Below, piece by piece: positions 45,251 to 57,185 of a DNA stretch of 64,000 nt (the stretch's first letter is position 1; the number at the start of each line of letters is the position of its first letter). The position numbers were made by a program, and so were the translations under genes. This DNA is from Beta vulgaris subsp. vulgaris (taxonomy: Eukaryota; Streptophyta; Magnoliopsida; Caryophyllales; Amaranthaceae). The DNA lies in assembly GCF_026745355.1 (NCBI RefSeq), contig NC_079202.1, positions 24,768,897 through 24,832,896 on the forward strand, read 5' to 3'. The notes below the pieces were generated by a model. It was given only the letters and a program-made list of their open reading frames with translations, was not told the origin of the DNA and made no database searches.

Positions 45251-46890
45251 TTGATTGAACAAGATGACGTAAATGCGTACATATTTTATGTGAGGACTTG
45301 AATTAAAAGTTTTTAATCACTTTAAGTGAAATATCAGAGGGAAATGATTAACTAGTTACCCTATATGGGAGGTCTTGGGACCTGTAGGGAATAATTCATA
45401 GTTGAGACCTATGAAAAAAATGGGTAATAGTTGAGCCCTCTCTTGTGAATTTCTCCTAAAAGAATAAATTCTTAACAATTTTTAAGAGAGTTTATACATC
45501 AAGTTTATGGTTTTCAAATCATTTATGAAATCATTTTAAGTACTCACAAAAATTACTTCAATTTAATTTTCATTAACTTAAACAATTATTTTAAATATGA
45601 AAAACTAACTTTGTTGTACTCCTTATATTGTTTTAGAAAATTAAGAAATATTTTCAAGTTATAAAAGCCTAAGTTAATCTAAAACATACTAACTTAACAA
45701 AGCAAGGTTGTTTAGGAAAGTCATTTGCTTGGTTTTAAAAATAGAAGCAAACAAACAAAATTAGAAGGAAGGGGTTTTTCTTTCTTTGTACTAATTCAAG
45801 GAATCAGTTTCTTCATCCCAAAAAAAGAGAAATGAACGAGGAGGGAGGGAAAAACAGAGGAGGTGAAGCAGGGGAAGAAGAAGAAAGAATGTGGCGTTGG
45901 CGTGCCGTCAAAGCTCAGTGGTGAAGTCGGACAGGGACAGTGGTCGAACCATTTAGGTGGTTCAAGTGAGCGATGGCTGGCGTGGTGCGGTCAGGTACAA
46001 CAGAGGTTGTGAAGGAAAGTCGCGCGAGAGAGGGTGAAGGTTGGTGGTTCTGTGTTGGTTGGGTGACGACAGCTCAAACCTGGTGGTTTAGGTAGTTTTT
46101 CGACGGTGGTGCGGTGGTTTCCGGTGGTGAAGAGGAACAAAGGAAGGTGTTTGTGAATTGCAATTTTTATTTATTTATTTTTCAAAAAAAATCAGAAATA
46201 AAGGGAGCAGAGAAAGGATTGAAGCAAACCTTTGAAGATTGTTTGCTTAAGCAATTTGGGTGAAAGCAATACAGTATTTATAAAGGGTTTGGTAAGATTT
46301 TTGAGCTTTGGGTCAAGCTCTATTAATGGTGGAGGTGAGGAACGCTATGGTATTAGGCTAGCTTTTGAAATTTTACCCCTAAAATCTAAAATTGGGGGCT
46401 GAAATCAATTTCTACTGACAAATACTGTTGATTGTGTTGAAAATTTTGGCTCCTTTTGGTGATGTAGAAAGAGACGAAAGAAGGGGAGGAAGATGGTGAT
46501 AAATCAGTTTTCCTTTTCTCTTTTTTTTGGTTTTTGTTTTTGTTTTATCTTTTCTTTTTGGCTAAATTGACATATGGGCTATGGACTTGACTTTGGGCTC
46601 TATATGGGTTGCTAAGATGGACATCTCTTTGTACACGAATACCCACAACCAAGTAAAGTTTTCAATTACCATAATTATATTATTTAGAAATAATGAAATA
46701 AATAATAAAACAAGTTTCAATTAAATTATTTAAATAAAACTTGTTAAACAAATCAAAACTAAATGAAATCAATATTTTAATAAACATAGTTATCAAATAA
46801 AATTGCATTATCATAAAAATAAATTTAAGTGGAAATAATATTGAACCTTAGTAAATAACAAAATAAACTCTGAAAATTCAGGGTATTACA
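44716..46890 (-). mobile_element. 2.2-kb solo LTR
   Basis: Ends are TGTAACACCC and GGGTATTACA, with the 5-bp duplication GATCT on both sides. No gag or pol is inside. On the minus strand a TATAAATA box lies at 46275-46282, with a pyrimidine-rich stretch downstream, so minus is the probable orientation. A long TA microsatellite (45157-45240) and a GGAGGGAGGGAAAAACAGAGG purine block (45842-45860) are contained. The TGTAATACCC-type end is common in Ty3/gypsy LTRs; this class assignment is inference. Confidence 0.88.
45157..45240. repeat. (TA)n microsatellite
   Basis: More than 35 TA units with a single AA interruption at about 45212, ending in a short (AC)n tract at 45240-45250. It lies inside the solo LTR. 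Confidence 0.97.
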
Positions 46891-46895
46891 GATCT

Positions 46896-47876
46896 TCCCC
46901 TAATATACTTGGAACGACTACTAATGAATCAATGACTTCATTGAATTATGTATCGTATTCTTCTTCATCGTGTACATTGTCAATTCCAAGTATTCACCTT
47001 TTTTCCTAATATGACAACAAACCATTTTGAATTGGTAGGGTCAACCATGTAGAATACTTATTTGGCTTGTGATGCCAATATGAAAGTATCTTCATGATGC
47101 CCTAACCAGCTTAAATTGACTAATGTAAAAAAGTTATGTTCATCATTCTTTACACCATGACGAATATCAACCCACTTACATTGGAAGAGCGGAATCTTGA
47201 AGTCAACATAGTCAAGTTCTAATATCTCTTCAATGAACCCATAGTAAGACTTCATTGTCTTAACCATCGTTCTATCCATTCTACTTGTATACTTCGATGA
47301 CAAAGCCCCCAACATAATACCACTATCTTGCCTCGTTGATTTGTCATCTTGCCGCTTAGTGTAAAATGAATAACGATTGATGTCATACCCTTCATAGGAA
47401 AGAACTTGCATCTTTGAATCATATGTCAACCATCTCAACGTATCTGATACATCATTAGGAGAGTCAGATAATTGGTTCATAACTCGTTCTTTAAGTTAAT
47501 CAACGAACGACCGATTATGTTTAATCATCAACTCACGTTCATTCTTCAATGGATACTGAACACTAAGCACAGTCATGTGCTCATCAAAGTAAGGATGAAC
47601 TTGTTTTAGAATTTCTAACACAAACAATTCTGTTTTTCTTTTAAACTCTCCATCAAGACACAATATTTTTCTCCCAATGGTACCACAACCATCAAGCCTT
47701 CCTTCATGTCTAGATTTAGACAATCCAATTTCTTATGCATGTGCTAAATATTGACTTACATATTCAGATACTTCCTCTGCAACTGTTCTTTGGACAATAC
47801 TTGCTTCTGGTTTGGATGGATTCATCACTTTACCCTTCAGAGTACCCATATGCCTTTCCAAAGGCCACATATACCT
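46896..47876 (-). pseudogene. CACTA TNP2 transposase, C-terminal part
   Basis: The minus-strand reading from 47876 starts RYMWPLERHMGTLKG and continues ASIVQRTVAEEVSEYVSQYL (the conserved region after the TNP2 core, DUF4218-like). A frame with FDEHMTVLSVQYPLKNEREL follows, then 47480-47058 with VSDTLRWLTYDSKMQVLSYE, KSYYGFIEEILELDY and FKIPLFQCKWVDIRHGVK (DUF4216-like). Stops interrupt it at 47717 and 47484. The N-terminal side is displaced to 58502-59391 by the Sirevirus. Confidence 0.88.
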
Positions 47877-49209
47877 TGTTGAACCCTAGTTTCGATGATG
47901 ACAAAGAAACAAAGATGCAAACTAAGTAGTGAACTAATGAGTTATTTAAGTGTATGATTTTTAAGGTATCAATGAAAGGAACTAGAGAACTGAACGAAGT
48001 CAAAGAGGATTTCAAAGGCTAAGTAAAGAAGTTGTTTCTAAGTTTGATACTGGAGCAAGCATTGGATCAAGAAGAATAAAGCTAGGCGTTTTATTTTCTA
48101 GTTCCAATGTAAAGGAACAAAGTAAGATGGTAAGGAACAGTGGCAGATTTATTTGAGAATGAGAGTTTGTTCCTTTCTAAGGAACAAACTAAGTGGCACT
48201 AAACGAATTTGTTAAAGGAACTTGTTATAAAAAGGAACTAGACTTAGGCGTGCAAAAGTATAACGGTTAAAATATGAATTGAGTAAGTCATGCCTAAATT
48301 ATAGGAAATTAGTTTTTAATTTCAAATGAAAATCAGTTTTAAAAGAAAATCTTTTAAGAAAAGTTTTGTTTTGGAAAAAAAGAAAAATAATATCCGGTTT
48401 TATAAAGATTTTTTTAAAAGATATTATTTTCTTAAAGATTAAAAATTCAGTTTTAATAATAAAATGTTTTATTAAAACTGATTTTCGGATAAAGCTCAAG
48501 GAACTCCTAATCTTTAGGAGTTGTGGCTAAAATATATCCACGTTCAATAGATCATGGGATCATGGGACATGATGAAACGTGTTCCTTAGGGGAAGGAACA
48601 TCATGGGTTAATGGACTTAACATGAATCATTTTAATCCCACGTTCTTTGTGATTATCACTATAAATATAGAAGTCTAGATAAGTTCCAAATTGTGTCTGA
48701 CTAAGTAATTAAGTGAGTTTAACTAATTAAGTGTCAGTGCCTTCATTCTCTCATAATAGCCATTTGTTCTTTGCTTTCTTACTCTAATTCCACTAAGCTT
48801 ATTTCGATCAATTGTATTTTGGTTTTTGGGGTAAGGGAACTTTGAGTGAAGTTCTGTAAGAGAAGCTTTGAGTGAAGCTTGTATTGTGAGAAAACTTCGA
48901 GTGAAGTTGAGAGGAACTGCTGTTAAGGGAACAGTGGCTCAGGAACTTGAGTTTAGGAACTCAAGGTGTGGCTCGAGTTAGAATTAGGTTGTAACAAAGT
49001 TGTTTGGCCTAATTAGTGAAAGAGTTGAGTTTAAAATCCCTAGTGGTCGAGGTTGTTTCTTCTTGTTGGGCCCAAGAAGTTTTTCCTCGTAAAAATCCCT
49101 TGTGTTCCTTTAGCTTGTTTATTCGTTTAAGTTTTAATTTCCGCAAAAAGTTACGTTTATTTCTACCTACAATTCACCCCCCTCTTGTAGTGTTCCTAGG
49201 GAAATAACA
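47877..49209 (+). repeat. 5' LTR of the Sirevirus
   Basis: TGTTGAACCCTAG ... GGAAATAACA. A TATAAATA box at 48660-48667 sits in an ACTATAAATATAG context. An AT-rich inverted repeat (AGTTTTAATAATAAAATG then TTTTATTAAAACT) spans 48450-48481. AAGGAAC and its complement GTTCCTT recur many times. Near the end is a C-rich CCCCCCTCTTGTAGTG box shared with the LTR at 4517-5651. Confidence 0.95.
48660..48667 (+). promoter_or_regulatory. TATA box of the Sirevirus 5' LTR
   Basis: TATAAATA is conserved in the 3' LTR at 57956-57963. It is placed about 780 bp into the LTR, so transcription would start near 48690. Confidence 0.65.
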
Positions 49210-49211
49210 AT

Positions 49212-49223
49212 TGGTATCAGAGC
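49212..49223 (+). promoter_or_regulatory. Primer-binding site (initiator Met tRNA)
   Basis: TGGTATCAGAGC, a perfect complement to the initiator Met tRNA 3' end, two bases after the LTR. The gag ATG follows only 52 bases later. Confidence 0.93.
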
Positions 49224-49274
49224 TAGAACTCACGTAAGATAGGAAACCCTATTGAGAAAAAGATCCAAGGAACA

Positions 49275-50399
49275 ATGAATACCACCGAGAAACTTGAAGA
49301 AGGTTATTCCACTCAAAGGCCTCCTATGTTCAATGGGAAGTACTACAACTATTGGAAGAACCGCATGGAGATATTCATCAAAGCTGAAAACTATCAGGTA
49401 TGGAGAGTCATTGAAGTTGGTGATTTCGAAGTCACAACTACAAATGACAAAAATGAGGTAACTCTAAAACCCCTCTCTGATTATGACAAATCTGATTTTG
49501 AAAAAATGGAAGTAAATGCCATGGCTATTAAACTGTTGCATTGTGGACTTGGACCCCATGAACATAATAGGATCATGGGATGCAAATCCGCAAAGCAAAT
49601 ATGGGATTTACTAGAAGTAACCCAGAAGGAACTAATGAAGTTAAAAGATCAAAATTGATTTACTTATGAATCAATATGAACTGTTCTGCATGAAATCAAG
49701 AAAGCATCCGAGACATGTTTACTCGTTTTACTAACATTATAATGAGTTGGCTTCTCTTGGAAAGTTTATTTCATCTGAGGAACAGGTTCGAAAGGTTCTT
49801 AGGAGTCTTCCTAAGGACAGATGGATGGCTAAAGTCACGCTCTTCAAGAAACAAAAGACTTCACTAAGTTCAACTTAGAACAGCTGGCAGGGTCACTTAT
49901 GACTCATGAGCTTCACCTTGATACTGAATATGGTGAAAGCTCCAAATCAAAATCAATTGCTCTCAAAGCAGATGATGAAGATGATTCGGACTCAGAAGAA
50001 GAAGAAGCAGCCCTCATGGTTCGAAAATTTCGAAAGATGTACAGGAACATGAAGAATGGAAACTTCAAAGGTAAAACTAAGAAATTTTCTAACAAAGCTG
50101 CTTGTCATAAATGTGGTAGTACAGATCACTTCATCAAGGAATGTCCTCTTTGGGAAAATGACAAAACCAAAGAAAGGAACAAGGAACGCTTTGCTGAAAG
50201 GAACAAAGAATCAAAAGCACCTTTCTCTAAGGCAAATGTGCGCAAAGCTATGATAGCTGCTTGGGGAGATTCAGAGACGGAAGAAGAAGAGGAAACACCA
50301 ACTGAAGAAACAGCAAACCTTTGCCTCATGGCAAACACTGACGAAAAAGAAGATGAAGAAAAAGTTGAGGTAAGTCAACATGGACTTGAGTCAGACTAG
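49275..50399 (+). pseudogene. Sirevirus gag
   Basis: The start ATG at 49275 opens 127 codons with RPPMFNGKYYNYWKNRMEIF and CKSAKQIWDLLEVTQKE, the UBN2 gag signature. Frame breaks follow between 49655 and 49899. The next open part (49899-50399) has an acidic Ser/Glu stretch, then a basic segment with the zinc knuckle CHKCGSTDHFIKEC (about residues 69-82) and a second acidic stretch. A further CCHC knuckle, CMYCGKVGHYINQC, lies at about 50930-50972 in the following broken region. Two knuckles agree with Sirevirus Gag. Confidence 0.88.
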
Positions 50400-51260
50400 A
50401 TGTAAAACTAGGCTGAAATATATGATCTTCTTTATGATGCAATTCTTGAATGTAGAGATGAACGTGAAAAACGTAACAAACGGAACAAGCCTTAAAAGTT
50501 TGCAAGGAACACATAGAATGGCTTAAGAAAATGAGAACAGATGTTGAAACAAGATTCTTTGATTTATTTGATAAAAACTTAAAAATCAAAGAATTATGAA
50601 AGTTTGAAAAATGAAAATTATCTAATTAATTTAGAGATTTCACACTTGAAGGTTTGTCCCTGTTCTGAGTTCCTTTGATATAAGATCAACCCTTTGAAAG
50701 GATACAGATCTGAGATTAAAAATTGAATAAAGAGAAAAATTTTTAAAGGAACAGATCTGTAATCTTAAAAAGGAACTGGTTGTCGCAAGGAACAGAGGCA
50801 AAATCATGAAAGTTCCTAAGTGGATTGAGAAACCACAGACCAAGAGGAAGGAAGGTCTTGGTTTTGAAAACTACAAGAAAAGGAACAAGACAAAGAAATA
50901 TGTTGATCTACCTAGTGATAAATTCTGTATGTATTGTGGCAAGGTAGGTCATTACATAAATCAATGTCAACTAAAATCTGAATGATTGGGAAAAATGTGA
51001 CAATAAGTAAGAAAAAATGGGTTGTCAAAACAAATCCTAGTCAAGAACAGGAACCCACGAAAGATGGGGTTCCTACAACTAACACTTAGTTGATTTTTGC
51101 AGGTTGGAGTGAGGGGGAACAACACATGGTATCTCGATAGTGGTTGTTCCAAGCACATGACAGGAGACAAAACGAAGTTTCTCTCACTCACAACCTATGA
51201 AGGTGGAAGTGTAACATTTGGTGATAATAAGAAAGGTAACATAGTTGCATGGGTAAGGTG
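50400..51260 (+). pseudogene. Sirevirus gag end and aspartic protease
   Basis: Broken frames contain a Lys-rich stretch, the second zinc knuckle and then TWYLDSGCSKHMTGD, with the DSG protease triad at 51136-51144, followed by GGSVTFGDNKKG. A frame change comes soon after, near 51250. Confidence 0.8.
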
Positions 51261-52300
51261 GTAAGTCACCACTACACTCCATTGAAAATGTATTTTTAGT
51301 TGAAGGTCTAAAACATAATCTATTAAGCATTTCTCAATTCTGTGACAAAGGAAATACTGTAAAATTTGATAAAGAAAAATGCTTGATCATCAACATTAAA
51401 ACTAAGAAGGTTATCTTGGAAGGAACAAGGAAAGGGAACACATACATTGTGGATCTAGACCTTGTTCCTCAAATCAATTTAACTTGTCTTAGTGTTATTG
51501 AAGATGATTCACTTCTTGGCACAAGCGTCTAGGACATGCTAGCTTTTCATTACTTGAGAAACTTAGATCAAAAGATCTTGTTTTAGGATTACCATCCATA
51601 AAATTTCATATTGATCAAGTTTGTGATGCATGTGCACGAGGTAAGCAAGTAAGATCCTCTTTCAAATCTAAAACGATTGTAAGTACCACTAAACCATTAG
51701 ATTAATTCATATGGACTTATGTGGACCCATGAGAATTCAAAGCAGAAGTGGAAAGAGGTATGATTGTATGTTGTATTGTAGATGACTACTCTAGGATACA
51801 CTTGGGTTATTTTTCTCACTAGTAAAGATGAAACTTATGATGAGTTCCTTGTCTTTGCTAAAAGAGTTCAAAACTTAAGTGGCATAAAATAATGCACATT
51901 AGATCAGATCATGGAAGAATTCGAGAAAATTATAATTTGATGACTTAAGCAGAGATAATGGCCTAGATCATAATTTTTCTTCCCCTAGAACACCACAACA
52001 AAATGGTGTTGTAGAAAGGAAAAATAGAACTTTGGAGGAAATGTCTAGAACCATGTTAATTGCTAGTGAACTTCCAAGGAACTTTTGGGCTGAAGCTGTT
52101 AATACTGCTTGTCACATAATTAATCGTGCCATGATGAGACCTATCATTAATAAAACTCCTTATGAACTTTATTTTGGAAAGAAACCAAATATCACCTATT
52201 TTAGAACATTTGCTGCAAATGTTATGTGCATAATAATGGAAAAGATAATCTTGGAAAATTTGATGCAAGGAGTGATGAAGCAACATTTTTAGGATACTCC
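51261..52300 (+). pseudogene. Sirevirus integrase
   Basis: The pre-integrase finger appears as RLGHASFSLLEKLRS and VCDACARGKQ (about 51525-51650). The core begins with VDDYSRI near 51780 (first Asp) and IRSDHGR near 51900 (second Asp). The distal part is open at 52032-52292: MSRTMLIASELPRNFWAEAV and TPYELYFGKKPNITYFRTF. Numerous single-base frame changes lie between them. Confidence 0.82.
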
Positions 52301-52399
52301 TCACATAGTAAAGCTTATAGAGTATATAACAAGAGAACTATGTGTGTTGAAGAAAGCATTCATGTAATCTTTGATGAATCTGACAAATACTAATCCAAG

Positions 52400-53480
52400 C
52401 ATACAGGTTGATGACTATGAGATGGGTTAGCACAACCAAGTAAAGGAAGCAGATTCACAAGAAGAAGAAGAAGTGAAAGAGGAAAGGAACGAGGAATTTG
52501 AAAAATAATATCAATGATGTTCCTGTTCCTCAAGGAGGAGAAGATGTTCCTGTTCCTCAAATGAAGGAACTGAGTCCACTAAGGCTAACAGAGGAACAAC
52601 TGAGCAGAGTTCCTCATCTACTCAAGGAACTCATGAGGAACAACATGTTCCTATAAGAGAGTTTCAACCAAAACCTTGGAGAAACAAAAGTCACATCCAT
52701 GGAACTCATAATCAGCGACATATCCAAAGGTACGCAAACTAGATCTCAGTTAAGGAACTTTTGTGCATTTCATGCGTTCCTATCAATGATGGAACCAAGA
52801 AATCATGAAGAAGCCTTAACTGACTCTGATTGGATTACTGCAATGCAAGCTGAATTAAATGAGTTTGAAAGAAACAAGGTATGGCATCTAGTTCCTCATC
52901 TAAACAACAAAAAGTAATTGGCTTAAAATGGGTGTTTAGAAACAAACTAGATGAACATGGAACCATTAGAATTGTAGTAAAAGGTTATAATCAACAAGAA
53001 GGAATAGATTATAGAAACCTTTGCTCCTGTAGCTAGATTAGAAGCCATTAGAATTTTAATTGCATTTGCTGCTTACATGGGATTTAAATATATCAAATGG
53101 ATGTTAAGTGTGCTTTTTAAATGGCTATCTAAACGAAGATGTATATGTTGAACAACCCCCTGGTTTGAAAATAATAATCTCCCAAATCATGTCTACAAGC
53201 TTGATAAAGCTCTTTATGGGTTAAAACAAGCACCTAGATCATGGTATGAGAGATTATCAAAGTTCCTTTTAGAAAACAATTTTAAAAGAGGAAAGGTTGA
53301 TAAAACCTTGTTCCTAAAATCTAAAGGAACTGATTTTTGCTTGTTCAAATATATGTTGATGACATCATATTCGGAGCTACTAATGAAACATTGTGCAAAG
53401 AATTCTCAAGTCTCATGAGAATGAATTTGAAATGAGTATGATGGGTGAGTTAAATTTCTTTCTTGGACTACAAATCAAAC
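52400..53480 (+). pseudogene. Sirevirus reverse transcriptase
   Basis: A Glu/Lys-rich linker precedes EPRNHEEALTDSDWITAMQAEL (52792-52860) and NKVWHLVPHLNNKK, the usual start of copia reverse transcriptase. Later frames have [19 protein letters not shown] (about 53200-53255) and the YVDD box at 53352-53363. The wording is very close to the fragment at 3-315, so the two elements are relatives. Confidence 0.85.
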
Positions 53481-54290
53481 AAACTGAAAAGGGATAATTG
53501 TTCACCAACAAAAATACATAAAGGAACTATTAAAGAAATATGGCCTCGAAAATTCAAAGATAAATCACACTCCTATGGGAACTTCAACTAGATTAGATGA
53601 AGACTCCATAGGAACAAGTGTTGATCAAACAAAATATAGAGGAATGATTGGTTCACTTTTGTATCTAACTGCTAGTCGTCCAGACATAGCTTTCAGTGTT
53701 GGTTTGTGTGCTAGATTTCAAGCAAATCCAAAGGAGTCTCACCTTCATCTGTGAAGAGAATTCTTAGATATCTTAAAGGAACAGATGATCTTGGACTCTA
53801 CTATCCAAGAAGTGATACATTCGAACTAAAAGGATATGCAGATGCAGATTATGCTGGAGATCTTGTAAATAGGAAAAGCACCTCAGGTATGGCACAATTC
53901 CTTTGTCATAGTTTAGTTTCTTGGAGTACCAAGAAACAAAACACAGTTGCTTTATCCACTGCTGAAGCAGAATATGTAGCTGCTGCTGCATGTTGCTCTC
54001 AAATGCTTTGGATAAAACAACAACTTAGTGACTATGGAATAAACTTTGAATTGTGTTCCTATTTATTGTGAAATACAAGTGCTATTGATTTCTAAAGATC
54101 CAGTGCATCATTCTAGAGTAAAGCATATACATATCAGACATCACTTTTTAAGAGAAAATGTTGAAAAAGGTTTGATTAAACTTGAGTTTTGTCAAACTGA
54201 GAATCAGATTGCTGATATCTAACTAAGCCTTTGCAAAGAGATAGATATGAAAAATTAAGGCTTGAGTTAGGGTTAATAAAAATTAAGTGA
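53481..54290 (+). pseudogene. Sirevirus RNase H
   Basis: YRGMIGSLLYLTASRPDIAF near 53636-53695, then an open frame 53751-54071 with RILRYLKGTDDLGLYYPRSD, YADADYAGDLVNRKSTSG and STAEAEYVAAAACC. The end is in another frame (KPLQRDRYEKLRLELG near 54225-54275). The enzyme removed the RNA template during reverse transcription. Confidence 0.88.
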
Positions 54291-57163
54291 TTGTTCCTAT
54301 GTCATTCCCCCATGTTTGAATCAATTTGAGTGACTTTGTGTGCTAAAAATAATTGTGTTTAATTGCCTAAGACCATTGCAAATTGGAATGTTGCAAAACA
54401 TAAACATGAATTCAAAGAAATTAAACAACTCACAAATGTCACATAATACTCCCCTTACTGTTCCTAAGGTAAGAAACATGCATGATATGAAGGACATTGA
54501 TATGTAGCATTAGTTGTTCCTATAGCACAAGTTCCTTAGTATCTATTTTCTTTCAAAAATTAAAACTCATCATAAAAATCCGAAAAATCCGAAAAATCCC
54601 AAAATAAAGGGAATCAGATTTAATTAAATCTTGTTCTTATTTATCATCTTTCGTTTTTCTTTTATTTTTATTTGTTTATTTTTTTTCCCGCGTGTCAAAA
54701 CACTATTACATGCAAAACTCCTCTTAATTCATTATTAGAAACCGTGTTCCTCCAACCTTTCATCTTCACCATAGCCGAAATTCATCACACCTCTTGATAC
54801 TCCATAAAAACCTCAAACTCTTCTCAAATCATGGCAAAAACTTCAAGAAACTCTCCTTTTCCAACATCAAAAATCCAACACCTTCAAAAATGGAAAATTC
54901 TCTTCTCCACCAAAACCCTTGAAACCGACAAATTCAAGAAAACCCCATAGAAACAACAATTAGAATCTCCAGAAGGAGCTATGCGAAGAAGAAATTAATT
55001 GGGGAAGATGATGAAAAGAAACCCCGGAACAACTCAGGGGGAAGAAGAAGAATACGCCTGTTCCTTCCAAAGGAACTGTTTCTTCATCTTCCAAGAAACG
55101 GGTCGAACGAAGTGAATCTAGGTATGTTTGGGTTTTTGCGTCGATTTAGAATGGGCAAATAAAGTAGAATTTCATGAATTAACTCCATTCTAAAGGAACA
55201 AGGCATGGAATTCTTGTTTGAATTCGCCTTTAAAATGCTTTGTTCCTTTAGCATGGAGTATTTTGTGCAATTTTACAAATGTGATGGACTTGCACAACTG
55301 AGGTTAGAGGAAAGAAAATTAAGGTTTAATCAAGCCACATTGGCAAAGTTGGGAAGTTCCTTGCAAAGGAACTGATTTATATTTAAACGGAAAGGAACTG
55401 TTTCTTTTCCGAATTTTCCTCAAGACAAAATTTGAATATTTTGGAGGAACTGCTGGTCAAAACAAATAAACCATAACCTACTCTCTCCCTTCACAAATAT
55501 GTTTAACTTGGTTGGAGAGCACCATTCTTCACCGAAAAAGAGGAATGAAGTGGGTCTCTTGGATATGTGTTACATGTTTTGCTTGGACCACATATCAAAT
55601 CAACTTCCCTTCTCTCTTTATTCAACATCTTACCACTGTATTGAAAATAATTGTGTTATTGGGTAGGCGCTTGATAACTCTCTACTTCATCACTTTGAAG
55701 TAAGACACTGGTTGGCCACATAGGAGTCAAACAAGGGAACATCTTGAATGAGAAGACTCTAAATGGACTTGGCTTGTCTGTCCAAGAAGGAGTACTCATT
55801 CAAGGAGAATGCTCCAGTTCCTCAGAAAAGAAAATGCCTAAGTGACATTAGAGAAAAGATATGATGTTATCTTGGAGGAACCTGTTCCTAAGCCGGAGGA
55901 ACCGAAACCAAGAGGCGCAAACACATTGCCAAAGCCTAAACCCTCTGTTCCTCGAGAGTGAGGAAGAGCATCGTTGAAAATTGCTCCACTGTTTCTGTTC
56001 CTTCACAAGAGACTCCCTTTAGTCCTTTCGGATAATGAGGAACAGGAACCCTCACTCTCAAGGAACCACTCCACCACTCCCCAAACTCTCTGTTCCTTTC
56101 ACAAAATGACCTCCATTTCTCCCTCATCCTTCTCGTTCCTTCCAGTTTTGAGCAGTTAAGGATGAAATAAAAGGACCAAACCTTTTGCTTCCACCTCCAC
56201 AACTCTTCCACCACACACCATTCTTCCTCCCATTTATCACCCTTCTCCTTCTGTTTCCATTCCGGAACAGATGAGCCTTCCATCAACCTCCCCAGTTCCT
56301 CACAAATCCCCATCTGCCTCAGTTCCAAGGGTAAGGAACAGGAATCTCCGGATGACTGTAACTGGGTTAATGAAGTTTGCTTTCCTGCTCAACATATGAT
56401 AAAATTTTATAATCACTTCATTGGACTTTGGATGCTAAAACTGATGACGAAGTCTTATGAAGATCTGAGTGATACGTGTTGCCAGCAAAGAAAGATAGAT
56501 ATCTATGGCCCTGCTTTGGAGGAGTTGAAGGAACAGTTGGTGAAATCATGGGGGTGATGAAGAAGTTGAGGATGTGGTTGAAGAAGAGAAGTTGTAGAGG
56601 AACACCATTCCCCTTCCCTTTCTTAGTTTTTTTTTTGTTGTTGTTGTTTCTGTTTCCTTTTTAAGGAACACACTTTTGTTTAATCCTTTTTCTTTTCTTT
56701 CTTTGTTTTTGTTATGGAACAAGTGCTATATATATAACAATGACTTTTGCTATTATGTCTGTGTTTCTAATGTTTGCATAATTTCTTCCTTGGAATGGCT
56801 AGTATTATGTGATTGATGTTTGAGCAAGTTTACTCTTTGATTTCTAACTTAACCACAATGGTGCTTGCATATTGGTCTTAAGGTGTTAAATCAATTCATA
56901 ATACATGCAGAGTCTATTTTTTTTGAGGATGACAAAGGGGGAAAAGGATTTAAGGAACAAACTATAACTAAACTGAAAACTGAAAAAATTAAAAAATTAA
57001 AAATTGGATAAGGTAAATGAAAAATCAAAAATAGGTTAAGGTAAATGAAAAATCAAAATTAACTAGTTACTTACTAATTGTTTTTATTTTTCATTTTCTT
57101 CTTTATGTTTTATTTTCATTCACTTATATTATTTGTTATTTTCCTTAGTTTGTACCTTTGTTG
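54291..57163 (+). pseudogene. Sirevirus region after pol with decayed extra ORF and first polypurine tract
   Basis: The layout parallels 1154-3678. A spacer comes first, then a pyrimidine-rich leader. Coding-like pieces are scattered over several frames from about 54830 to 56610 (Lys/Ser-rich start, hydrophobic middle, Pro/Ser-rich part). A stretch resembling IYGPALEELKEQL lies at 56505-56545. A T-rich 3' part carries the polypurine tract GACAAAGGGGGAAAAGG at 56930-56946. No frame exceeds about 70 codons on the plus strand, so the ORF is inferred mainly from position. Confidence 0.5.
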
Positions 57164-57185
57164 TCATCATCAAAAAGGGGGAAAT
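57164..57185 (+). promoter_or_regulatory. Polypurine tract before the 3' LTR
   Basis: ATCATCAAAAAGGGGGAAAT lies directly before the LTR start. It primes plus-strand synthesis. The upstream second tract is about 230 bp away, the same arrangement as at 3391 and 3664. Confidence 0.85.

Noticed and set aside
55936..56328. 130-codon minus-strand ORF in the Sirevirus
   Set aside because: It is antisense to the Pro/Ser-rich part of the extra ORF region; the Trp/Glu-rich product has no recognisable domain.
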